A stretch of 6,673 nucleotides of DNA from positions 1 to 6,673 of the forward strand of contig JAQVLS010000091.1 in NCBI GenBank assembly GCA_028704035.1. Reading direction: 5' to 3'. This stretch comes from Desulfotomaculaceae bacterium (GTDB taxonomy: Bacteria; Bacillota; Desulfotomaculia; Desulfotomaculales; Pelotomaculaceae). Of this stretch, positions 1-6,366 are shown one piece after another (within the stretch, counting starts at the first letter, position 1; each line of letters begins with the position of its first letter). The notes beneath the pieces are model-generated. The model was not told the origin of the DNA. It did no database searches and saw only the letters and a list, made by a program, of their open reading frames with translations. A program made the translations under genes and the position numbers.

Positions 1-1614
1 CATCCTTGCCAGTTCCTCCAGGCGCTCTTCGGGATTAAGCTGTTTGGCCCTGGTAGTCGTGCGGTCGCCGTCATATTCCTTGACGATATTGTAGTGTGCC
101 CGGCCAAGGCAGGCCACTTGGGCCGAATGGGTTACACATATAACCTGGCGATTACGACCAAGCTGCAGCATTTTTTCAGCAACTGCCTGCAGGGCACTGC
201 CGCCGATACCGGTATCCGCCTCATCAAAAACCAGCACCGGCACTCCATCGGCGTCTGCCAGCAAAGCTTTCAGCGCCAGCATGATCCGGGTCAGTTCCCC
301 GCCGGAGGCTGTTTTAGACAGAGGTTTAAGAGGTTCGCCGGGGTTTGTTGAGATCATAAACGCAAGACGTTCCAATCCGTCCCGGACAGGACCGTCTACA
401 TCAGTGAAGGTGGCTTTGAATTCCACCCGGCCCATTTCCAGGTAAAGCAACTCTTGCTGTACCGCCACTTCTAGCTCTTTGGCCGCTTTTCTCCGGGCGG
501 CGCTCAAAACACCCGCAGCTTTATTATATTCGGACTCAATCTCTGCAACCTCTTGTAAGAATTTTTCCAGTGATTGTTCCATGTCTTCCAGTAGAGCAAG
601 TTCTTTTTGCGCTGCCTCCAGGTAATTATATATCTCGGAAATTGTCCCGCCGTATTTCTTCTTGAGTTTTTTAATCTGCTCCAGCCTTTCCTGGACAACC
701 TCCAAACGGGAGGGATTAAAATCCACCCCGTCCCGGTAACGCGCCAGTTCCCTGGCGGCATCTTCGGCCTGGTAAAAGATGTTTTCAAGCGAGAGCAGAA
801 GAGGCTCATTACGGCGGTCCAGGGAAACCAGGCTTCTTAGATTGTCCACCGTCCGGGCGAGCAAATCCAGGGCGGAGTACTGGCTGCCTTTCCCTTCATA
901 AAGTAAAGTATATGCTTCTGCCACCAGCATGCTTACTTTTTCAGTATTTGAAAGAAAAATTTTTTCATTTTCCAATGCAATATCTTCACCCGGAGCAAGG
1001 TCCGCCTGCCGGATATCTTCGATCTGGTAACAGAGCATGTCAATCCGTCTGGCCCTGTCTCCCGCTGCGGTGTTCAGTTTTTCAAGATTGTGACGAGTGT
1101 CTCTCCAACGCGTATAGTGCAGGTTAACCTGCTTAAGGGCTGCCAGCACTTTTTCCCCGGCAAAACGGTCCAACAGCCGGCGCTGCTTTTTCTGGCTGAG
1201 CAGAGAATTTGTTTCCGACTGCATATGCATGTCCGCCAGGTTGCCGCCTACTTTTCTATAGTATCCCAGAGTGACTGTTCGCCCATTGATGCGGCAGAGA
1301 TTTTTACCCGCGCGGTTAATTTCCCTGGTCATTACTATTATTTCATCTTCGGGGTCGTCAAAACCCATTTCATCTAAAAGCAAAGCAAGTTCTGTTATAC
1401 CTCCGATAGCAAATGTCGCTTGTATTAACGCTTTTTCAGCTCCGGTACGGATCTGCCCGGTTGACGGTCTGCCGCCAAGCGCTGCCTGCAGGGCGTCTAT
1501 AATGATCGACTTGCCAGACCCGGTTTCACCGGTGAGCACGTTAAAACCATCCTGAAAGTCTATATTTAACTGGTCAATGATCCCAAAGTTTTTAATAAAA
1601 ATATTGAGCAGCAT
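1..1614 (-). CDS. recN: DNA repair protein RecN, 3' end cut by the window edge
   Basis: RecN is an SMC-like ATPase that acts early at DNA double-strand breaks in the cytoplasm or nucleoid. The frame is open for 538 codons from ATG at 1614 to base 1 without a stop; family members are about 550-580 aa, so roughly 20-40 C-terminal residues lie outside. Visible parts: N-terminal ATPase half with Walker A GETGSGKS (residues 29-36); a charged, helical middle (about 150-390) typical of the coiled-coil arm; then the C-terminal ATPase half with signature SGGEL (437-441), Walker B LVFDEAD (461-467) followed by TGIGG, and a switch His in VTHSAQVA (H496). The start fits the family N-terminus (MLLNIFIKNFGIID) and has a G-run ribosome site 7 nt upstream. 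The gene begins 4 nt after argR, the usual neighbour in Firmicutes. Oddities: the normally conserved HGQHEHQ stretch reads HMQSETN (130-136), and THLPQVA reads THSAQVA. Identification is firm; the effect of these changes is unknown. Confidence 0.96.
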   Translation of the reverse strand, partial: MLLNIFIKNFGIIDQLNIDFQDGFNVLTGETGSGKSIIIDALQAALGGRPSTGQIRTGAEKALIQATFAIGGITELALLLDEMGFDDPEDEIIVMTREINRAGKNLCRINGRTVTLGYYRKVGGNLADMHMQSETNSLLSQKKQRRLLDRFAGEKVLAALKQVNLHYTRWRDTRHNLEKLNTAAGDRARRIDMLCYQIEDIRQADLAPGEDIALENEKIFLSNTEKVSMLVAEAYTLLYEGKGSQYSALDLLARTVDNLRSLVSLDRRNEPLLLSLENIFYQAEDAARELARYRDGVDFNPSRLEVVQERLEQIKKLKKKYGGTISEIYNYLEAAQKELALLEDMEQSLEKFLQEVAEIESEYNKAAGVLSAARRKAAKELEVAVQQELLYLEMGRVEFKATFTDVDGPVRDGLERLAFMISTNPGEPLKPLSKTASGGELTRIMLALKALLADADGVPVLVFDEADTGIGGSALQAVAEKMLQLGRNRQVICVTHSAQVACLGRAHYNIVKEYDGDRTTTRAKQLNPEERLEELARM

Positions 1615-1618
1615 TTTC

Positions 1619-2074
1619 CTACCCCCCAAGCAGGTCCCCAAACCTTTTCAACACCGCGCCGGCGGCACCCCTGGGCTTTACTACCACCAGTATCGTGTCG
1701 TCCCCGCCAACTGTACCGATGATTTCATCCCAGCCGGCCTGGTCTATGGCCAAAGCAACACCCTGCGCGCCGCCTGGATTTGTCTTTATTATGATCAGAT
1801 TCTCACTTGCATCAAACCCGATCACTGCATCAAGGAACACTCTTTTCAAACGCTCCCTGCTGTGCGGCAGACGGTTTTCACCCGGACGGACATAGTAAAA
1901 TTTATTATCTTCAAAGGGGATTTTTATTAACCCCAACTCCTTAATGTCCCTTGAGACAGTAGCCTGAGTAACCTTATAGCCATTTATTTTTAATTCACTG
2001 GACAACTCATCCTGAGTCCCGATACGCTGGCGCCTGATTATTTCGAGTATCTTATGCTGCCGACCGGCCTTCAT
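1619..2074 (-). CDS. argR: Arginine repressor ArgR/AhrC
   Basis: This is an arginine-responsive transcription regulator that normally works as a hexamer, repressing arginine biosynthesis and, in Bacillus (AhrC), activating catabolism. At 151 aa it is full length for the family (about 150). Residues 1-70 form the winged helix-turn-helix, with the recognition segment TQATVSRDIKELGLIKI (36-52). Residues 80-151 form the oligomerisation and arginine-binding domain, with TNPGGAQ (98-104) and GTVGGDDTIL (120-129); the two Asp (125, 126) match the arginine-contacting pair. The usual text here is GTIAGDDTI, so V122 and G123 are mild variants. The ATG at 2074 directly follows the TAG stop of the upstream methyltransferase with no gap, and a purine-rich GGGA at 2081-2084 lies 6 nt before it, so translational coupling is likely. 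No convincing ARG box was found upstream of it, and no arginine biosynthesis gene is in the window. It probably regulates distant operons. Confidence 0.96.
   Translation of the reverse strand: MKAGRQHKILEIIRRQRIGTQDELSSELKINGYKVTQATVSRDIKELGLIKIPFEDNKFYYVRPGENRLPHSRERLKRVFLDAVIGFDASENLIIIKTNPGGAQGVALAIDQAGWDEIIGTVGGDDTILVVVKPRGAAGAVLKRFGDLLGG
1622..1627 (-). promoter_or_regulatory. G-run Shine-Dalgarno site of recN inside the argR 3' end
   Basis: Six G on the minus strand form the last two Gly codons of argR and end 7 nt before the recN ATG at 1614. An AGG within TAGGAAA is too close to the ATG to be the main site. Confidence 0.65.
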
Positions 2075-2647
2075 CTAACTTCCCGCCTTCTCAACTACAA
2101 TAACAACCGGCGCAATAGCAGCCCGGTTTAATACAACTATCTTGATCACACTAAAAAGAGCGTTGTCCAGGCCGGTAGACATTTTTTCTACAGCCTCATA
2201 CTCTTCCATACCTCCGGGATGACCCGTATATATCACCAGGGCGACCCGGCCGCCCGGGCGCAGTAAACGCAGAGCCGATTGGAGAGCCCGCACAGTCGTA
2301 TCCGGCCTTGTTATAAAAGAGTGTTCGCCACCGGGCAGGTACCCGAGGTTGAAAATCACCGCATCAACCGGACCAGAGACATAATGCTCCATATCCTCAT
2401 GACCGGCTTTTACTAATGTAACCCTATCGGCCATTCCTGCATCTTCCAGAAGCAGACGTGTGGATTGAAGCGCATCCTCCTGGATATCAAAGGAAAAGAC
2501 CCGGCCGTCCGGGCCGGCCAGTCCGGCCATAAAGAGGGTATCATTTCCTCTGCCGGCTGTCGCGTCAACAGATGTCCCACCGCTTTGCACAGAACAGGAC
2601 AAAAATTGCTGAACCAGGTGAACAGCGCTGTCCAAACCCCTAGACAC
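2075..2647 (-). CDS. mnmM: Class I SAM methyltransferase, MnmM/YtqB family (probable tRNA U34 mnm5s2U methyltransferase)
   Basis: This 190-aa protein is a single Rossmann-fold SAM methyltransferase of the family long labelled 'rRNA methylase' (YtqB, PF06962). Members from Bacillus and Staphylococcus are now described as MnmM, which methylates 5-aminomethyl-2-thiouridine at tRNA wobble position 34. Visible motifs: SAM-binding motif [11 protein letters not shown] (28-37); acidic motif II FDIQ (53-56); the family-specific motif [11 protein letters not shown] (99-107); and YTGHPGG (140-146) in the core. The C-terminal VVIVVEK (181-187) matches the usual final strand. The start is GTG at 2647, inside the end of nadK (8-nt overlap), with GGGAG at 2657-2661 placed 9 nt upstream; no in-frame ATG lies between this GTG and motif I. 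The stop abuts argR. Family assignment is strong. The exact substrate is transferred from homologues and is not visible in the sequence. Confidence 0.85.
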   Translation of the reverse strand: MSRGLDSAVHLVQQFLSCSVQSGGTSVDATAGRGNDTLFMAGLAGPDGRVFSFDIQEDALQSTRLLLEDAGMADRVTLVKAGHEDMEHYVSGPVDAVIFNLGYLPGGEHSFITRPDTTVRALQSALRLLRPGGRVALVIYTGHPGGMEEYEAVEKMSTGLDNALFSVIKIVVLNRAAIAPVVIVVEKAGS

Positions 2648-3509
2648 CGTTTCGGTCTCCCTCTTCCTTTAATTTTTTCCGTAGTATTTCAAAAAAATTT
2701 CTGCCGGTAATTCGGAGAAATTTTGCCTTCCGGGGAGCCCGCCTGATCACAATTTCATCATACTGACGCAGGCTGAACACATACTGGCCATCTATAGTAA
2801 GCGTTACCGCGCCGCCGTCTGACAACAGCGCTACCTTGATTACGCTGTCGGGCGCGATCACCACAGGTCTGGCCCACAGTGAGTGCGGGCAGATGGGAGT
2901 AAGCAGAATCAAATCGTGATCCGGCGATACCAGAGGTCCGCCGGCGGACAGGGAATAGGCGGTTGAGCCGGTAGGGCTCGCTATGATCAAACCATCCGCA
3001 TGGTATTTGTTTACAAAATAATCATTTACATAAGTCTCCAGGTGGATCAGCCTGGCAATAGCGCCCTTGCTTATGACAACATCATTCAGCCCGACAGAAT
3101 GTTCTACTAAAGAGCCATCCCTGTAGACAGCAGCTTCCAGCATCATTCTCTCTTCCACAAAGTACTGGCCGGCCAAAATTTTCCCCAGGTCATCCAGCGC
3201 CTCCGGCACGTCTATTTCGGTAAGAAAACCAAGGTGTCCCATGTTTATACCGATCAGAGGCGTGCCTGCTTTAGCCACCTTTCGTGCCGTCCACAACATG
3301 GTCCCGTCACCGCCGAACACAATCACACACTGCGCCTGTGCGAACAACTGCTCCTGGGATACGCCAAGCCTGGATAGACCAATAATGCGGGCTGTGTCAT
3401 CCTTGATCATCACCTCGCAGTCTCTTTCTTCCAGCCAGCGGGCGATCTGTTCAACAAACAGTTGGACACCCTTCTTATTCAGATTTACTACCAGTCCGAA
3501 TTTTTTCAA
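2640..3509 (-). CDS. nadK: NAD kinase (ATP- or polyphosphate-NAD kinase)
   Basis: It phosphorylates NAD to NADP in the cytoplasm and is the only de novo source of NADP. At 289 aa it is of normal bacterial length. Visible motifs: the catalytic GGDGT (66-70); [12 protein letters not shown] (87-98); LNDVVI (141-146), which carries the NAD-binding Asn-Asp; [20 protein letters not shown] (172-191); ICPHSL (206-211); and DGQ (240-242) in the C-terminal beta domain. The start codon is TTG at 3509. It is supported by a GGAGG ribosome site at 3519-3523 with 9 nt spacing and by the family N-terminus (KKFGLVVN). The 3' end overlaps the MnmM-type gene by 8 nt, so the two are probably translationally coupled. 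The gene sits between tlyA and argR, an order common in Clostridia; in Bacillus subtilis tlyA (yqxC) and ahrC are adjacent. NADP made here could serve DXR, the enzyme after Dxs, but that link is only inferred. Confidence 0.97.
   Translation of the reverse strand: MKKFGLVVNLNKKGVQLFVEQIARWLEERDCEVMIKDDTARIIGLSRLGVSQEQLFAQAQCVIVFGGDGTMLWTARKVAKAGTPLIGINMGHLGFLTEIDVPEALDDLGKILAGQYFVEERMMLEAAVYRDGSLVEHSVGLNDVVISKGAIARLIHLETYVNDYFVNKYHADGLIIASPTGSTAYSLSAGGPLVSPDHDLILLTPICPHSLWARPVVIAPDSVIKVALLSDGGAVTLTIDGQYVFSLRQYDEIVIRRAPRKAKFLRITGRNFFEILRKKLKEEGDRNGV
2657..2661 (-). promoter_or_regulatory. Shine-Dalgarno site of the MnmM-type gene, inside nadK
   Basis: GGGAG on the minus strand lies 9 nt before GTG at 2647, within the last codons of nadK. 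A second purine run (AGGAAG) lies just upstream. It supports the GTG start and the 8-nt overlap. Confidence 0.7.
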
Positions 3510-3518
3510 TTGACGAGT

Positions 3519-3523
3519 CCTCC
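3519..3523 (-). promoter_or_regulatory. Shine-Dalgarno site of nadK (decides a TTG start)
   Basis: GGAGG on the minus strand lies 9 nt before TTG at 3509. No ATG or GTG at a suitable distance lies in the frame, and the protein from TTG matches the NAD kinase N-terminus. Confidence 0.85.
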
Positions 3524-3534
3524 ACGGCAGTTTA

Positions 3535-3544
3535 AAACCGGTTT
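3535..3544. repeat. 10-bp palindrome in the tlyA-nadK gap
   Basis: AAACCGGTTT is a perfect palindrome in the 40-nt spacer, between the tlyA stop and the nadK ribosome site. It is too short and lacks the T run of a terminator. It might be a protein-binding half-site pair, or chance. Confidence 0.3.
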
Positions 3545-3549
3545 AATAC

Positions 3550-4362
3550 TTAAGCCTGCAGGTAACCAAAATTAACATGTGCTGTTTTAACAACATGATC
3601 AATATCACCATCTACTGGCGATCCATTTTTCTTAAAATAAATTAAAAATTCGATATTTCCCTTCGGTCCGGTGACAGGAGAATAATCCAGGCCGCCAATC
3701 ACCCAACCCAGCGCTTTAACCACACCCGTGACGGCATGCAACACCGCCACGTGAACACCCGGGTCCCTGACAACACCTTTTTTACCTACCTTGTCCCGGC
3801 CTGCCTCAAACTGAGGTTTAACCAGCGCCATTCCCTCGGCATCCGCTGCGGTAAGCTCGCCAATTTTGGGCAGCACCTTCGACAGTGATATAAAGGATAC
3901 GTCAATAGTGACAAAATCCGGGGTTTCCGGCAGGGACTCTTCGGCCAGATAGCGAATATTGGTACGCTCCAATACCACCACCCGGGGATCGTTCCGCAGG
4001 CGCCAGGCCAGCTGACCGTAACCTACATCGACTGCGTAAACCAGCCTGGCTCCGTTCATGAGGGCACAGTCGGTAAACCCGCCGGTCGACGCGCCCACAT
4101 CCAGGACTATGCGATCGTTCAAATCCAGGCTGAAAGATTTTATGGCCTTCTCAAGTTTAAGCCCGCCACGGCTCACATAAATCAGGGAACTACCGCGGAT
4201 TTCAATATTTGACTGCGGCTTAATCAGTAAGCCCGGTTTGTCTGCTCTTTGCCCGTTAACAAAAACCAAACCGGCCATAACAGCCGCTCGTGCTTTTTCC
4301 CTACTCGGGTAGCAACCCTCTTCGGCCAGCCTTACATCCAATCGTTGTTTCTTTTGGGACAA
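3550..4362 (-). CDS. tlyA: TlyA-family rRNA 2'-O-methyltransferase (YqxC-like, 'hemolysin A' family)
   Basis: TlyA enzymes 2'-O-methylate cytidines of 23S rRNA (C1920) and, in the longer type, 16S rRNA (C1409). In mycobacteria this makes ribosomes capreomycin/viomycin sensitive. The 270-aa product has an N-terminal S4 RNA-binding domain (about 6-60; RLDVRLAEEG, SREKARAAVMAG, VFVNG) and an FtsJ-like methyltransferase domain (about 62-245). The latter carries SAM motif I DVGASTGGFTD (88-98), VDVGYGQLAW (111-120), DVSFISL (154-160) and LVKPQFE (180-186). The K-D-K-E catalytic set appears as K69, D154, K182 and E238, at the same numbering I recall for Mycobacterium tuberculosis TlyA. The interdomain linker that is RAWV there is LIYV here (60-63). 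The near-identical length favours the longer, dual-substrate type, but this is inference. The start is TTG at 4362, with a six-G ribosome site 9 nt upstream; the next in-frame Met is residue 29, inside the S4 domain. The historical name hemolysin is probably misleading. Confidence 0.93.
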   Translation of the reverse strand: MSQKKQRLDVRLAEEGCYPSREKARAAVMAGLVFVNGQRADKPGLLIKPQSNIEIRGSSLIYVSRGGLKLEKAIKSFSLDLNDRIVLDVGASTGGFTDCALMNGARLVYAVDVGYGQLAWRLRNDPRVVVLERTNIRYLAEESLPETPDFVTIDVSFISLSKVLPKIGELTAADAEGMALVKPQFEAGRDKVGKKGVVRDPGVHVAVLHAVTGVVKALGWVIGGLDYSPVTGPKGNIEFLIYFKKNGSPVDGDIDHVVKTAHVNFGYLQA

Positions 4363-4371
4363 AGTAAGATA

Positions 4372-4377
4372 CCCCCC
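4372..4377 (-). promoter_or_regulatory. G-run Shine-Dalgarno site of tlyA (decides a TTG start)
   Basis: Six consecutive G on the minus strand end 9 nt before TTG at 4362. They can pair with the 16S CCUCC tail through G-C plus G-U pairs. This supports a TTG start, since the first in-frame Met is residue 29. Confidence 0.7.
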
Positions 4378-4380
4378 GAA

Positions 4381-4394
4381 CTTGGAAATCCAAG
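4381..4394. repeat. Short inverted repeat in the dxs-tlyA gap
   Basis: CTTGG-AAAT-CCAAG (read on the plus strand) is a perfect 5-bp stem with a 4-nt loop, in the only gap above 50 nt. On the transcribed strand it is followed by TTCGGGG and not by a T run, so it is not an intrinsic terminator. It sits just upstream of the tlyA ribosome site and could be a small mRNA hairpin or chance. I see no clear sigma-A promoter in this 82-nt gap. Confidence 0.35.
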
Positions 4395-4444
4395 CGCCAG
4401 CAGAAAAAATAAAACCAATAGACAGAATTAAATCCCAATTTGTT

Positions 4445-6358
4445 TTATTTTTTATCTGAAACTATTTTAAGCCTTTTGGAGCGGTTTATGTGCGCTATTT
4501 TGTTTGCCACCGTCTTGACTATATGCTTTACCGTCAGACCGTATTTGTCTCTCAGCATAGCCGGACTGCCGTGTTCCACAAAAACATCCGGAATGCCGAA
4601 ACAATGGACTCTAATACCCTTAAGGCCTTGGGCCGACAGTAGCTCAAGCACCGCGCTGCCAAAACCTCCTTGCAGAACATGCTCCTCCAGGGTAAACAGC
4701 ATATCAGTTTGTTTGGCGTAGTATAGTATGCATTCTTCGTCAAGCGGTTTTACAAACCTCGCGTTTATAACAGCGGCGCTAATCCCTCTGTCCTTGAGAG
4801 CAACTGCAGCTTCTAGCGCCAGTCGAACAGTGTTGCCTATCGCCAGAAGAGTAACATGAGATCCTCTTTTCAATACTTCAGCCCGTCCGATAGGGATTTT
4901 CATTAAATTTTCATCCAACGCACAGCCGACACCAGTCCCGCGCGGGTACCGCAAAGCTGCAGGACCAGGGTGCTTGATTGCAGTTGCCAGCATGTGCTGC
5001 AGTTCATTCTCATCTTTTGGAGCCATAATCACCATGTTTGGAATCGGCCGCAGGTAGGCAAAGTCAAAAAGGCCGTTGTGAGTAGAGCCGTCTTCTCCCA
5101 CAATGCCTGCCCTATCTATGGCAAAGGTTACCGGGAGTTTCTGCAGGCAGACATCATGCAGGATCTGGTCATACGCGCGCTGCAAAAATGTTGAGTAAAT
5201 TGCCACTACAGGATGATAGCCGCCGGCAGCCATACCGGCAGCCATAGTAACGGCGTGCTGCTCGGCTATGCCCACATCGAAAAAACGCTTGGGATAATGC
5301 CGGGCAAAATCGGTGAGACCAGTGCCGCCGGCCATTGCCGCGGTTATCGCGACAACGCTTTCATTCCGGCGGGCCAGCATGATCATTGTCCGGCCAAAGA
5401 TATCTGTGTACGAAGGAATACTGCTACTTTTATAAACTTTCCCGCTGGCCGGGTCAAACGGACCCACACCATGAAAACGGTCGGGGTTATTTTCAGCCGG
5501 CTTGTAACCCCTGCCTTTTTTTGTTAAGACATGGACCAAAACCGGCCCTTTCATATTTTTGGCACGCTGCAGAACGCCGGCCACCTGCTTGATGTCATGC
5601 CCGTCAACCGGACCAAGGTATATAAATCCCATCTCCTCAAAAATCATACCGGGCACCACCAAGTATTTCAAACTGTCCCTTAACCTTAAACCAATGCGCA
5701 GCAAAGCCGAACCAACAGGTATTTTGCGCATTAGCTGTTCCAGCTCTTCCTTGCCCCTGGTGTACATGGGATCGGTGCGCAGCCTGGCTAGGTACCCGGA
5801 CATGGCGCCGACGTTTTGCGCTATGGACATCTCATTATCGTTCAATATTACTATCAAATCTTTTTTTAGATGCCCGGCATTGTTAAGCGCTTCAAAAGCC
5901 ATGCCGCCGGTCATTGCTCCGTCACCTATCACTGCTGCTATTTTATATTTTTCACCATTTAAATCCCGTGCCACAGCCATACCAAGCGCAGCTGAAATCG
6001 AAGTGCTGCTGTGTCCCGTCCTAAAAACGTCATACATGCTTTCTGTGGGATGCAAAAAACCGCTGATGCCCCCGAATTGGCGCAGTGTACTAAATTTCCC
6101 CCGCCGCCCGGTTATGATTTTGTGTGCATAGCTCTGGTGTCCCACATCCCATAAGATTTTATCCGGGGGCGTATGAAAGGCTTTATACAAGCCCAAAGTC
6201 AGTTCAACCACACCCAAACTGGGCGCGAGATGCCCGCCGTTCTTTGAAACGGTTTCAATGATCAGTTGGCGGATTTCTTCGGCCAGCTTATTAAGCTGCG
6301 GATAACTGAGCCTGTGTATGTCATCGGGGGAGTTAATTTGTTTTAAATGACTGCCCAT
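4445..6358 (-). CDS. dxs: 1-deoxy-D-xylulose-5-phosphate synthase
   Basis: This thiamine-diphosphate enzyme condenses pyruvate and glyceraldehyde-3-phosphate to DXP. That is the first step of the MEP isoprenoid pathway, and DXP is also used for thiamine and pyridoxal synthesis in many bacteria. At 637 aa it is full length (about 620-640). Visible features: [14 protein letters not shown] (41-54), with the active-site His43; the ThDP/Mg motif starting GDGAMTGG (145-152) and ending at LNDNEMSI (172-179); VDGHD (251-255); the pyrimidine-domain catalytic Glu366 in VGIAEQHAV (362-370); and [15 protein letters not shown] (415-429). The C-terminal transketolase domain (about 500-620) includes [10 protein letters not shown] (531-540) and [12 protein letters not shown] (557-568). 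[11 protein letters not shown] (338-348) has Ala342 where many homologues have Pro, a mild change. ATG at 6358 fits the family start ([14 protein letters not shown]), with a G-run ribosome site 11 nt upstream. It lies 8 nt after the small membrane gene and 82 nt before tlyA. Confidence 0.98.
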   Translation of the reverse strand: MGSHLKQINSPDDIHRLSYPQLNKLAEEIRQLIIETVSKNGGHLAPSLGVVELTLGLYKAFHTPPDKILWDVGHQSYAHKIITGRRGKFSTLRQFGGISGFLHPTESMYDVFRTGHSSTSISAALGMAVARDLNGEKYKIAAVIGDGAMTGGMAFEALNNAGHLKKDLIVILNDNEMSIAQNVGAMSGYLARLRTDPMYTRGKEELEQLMRKIPVGSALLRIGLRLRDSLKYLVVPGMIFEEMGFIYLGPVDGHDIKQVAGVLQRAKNMKGPVLVHVLTKKGRGYKPAENNPDRFHGVGPFDPASGKVYKSSSIPSYTDIFGRTMIMLARRNESVVAITAAMAGGTGLTDFARHYPKRFFDVGIAEQHAVTMAAGMAAGGYHPVVAIYSTFLQRAYDQILHDVCLQKLPVTFAIDRAGIVGEDGSTHNGLFDFAYLRPIPNMVIMAPKDENELQHMLATAIKHPGPAALRYPRGTGVGCALDENLMKIPIGRAEVLKRGSHVTLLAIGNTVRLALEAAVALKDRGISAAVINARFVKPLDEECILYYAKQTDMLFTLEEHVLQGGFGSAVLELLSAQGLKGIRVHCFGIPDVFVEHGSPAMLRDKYGLTVKHIVKTVANKIAHINRSKRLKIVSDKK

Positions 6359-6366
6359 ATCTTTAT

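Noticed and set aside
504..809. 101-codon minus-strand frame inside recN
   Set aside because: It is an alternative frame within the recN coiled-coil region; the RecN frame is continuous through it, so it is not a frameshift or a separate gene.
1..1614. Possible disrupted recN, because no stop codon is present
   Set aside because: The frame is fully open with all ATPase motifs in order; the missing stop is due to the window edge.
1577..1930. 117-codon plus-strand frame opposite argR
   Set aside because: Shadow of argR and the start of recN; no motif and no ribosome site.
1982..2000. AT-rich stretch with an AATTCA half, like an ARG box
   Set aside because: It matches only one half of the expected operator and encodes the conserved SELKINGYK part of ArgR, so coding constraint explains it.
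2501..2530. GGCC/CCGG-rich potential hairpin in the MnmM-type gene
   Set aside because: It falls in coding sequence (Gly-Pro-Asp-Gly-Arg region) with GC-rich codons and no T run; not a terminator.
5559..6131. 190-codon open frame on the plus strand opposite dxs
   Set aside because: It is antisense to the conserved ThDP domain of a clear dxs gene and shows no recognisable domain. The openness follows from dxs codon usage.
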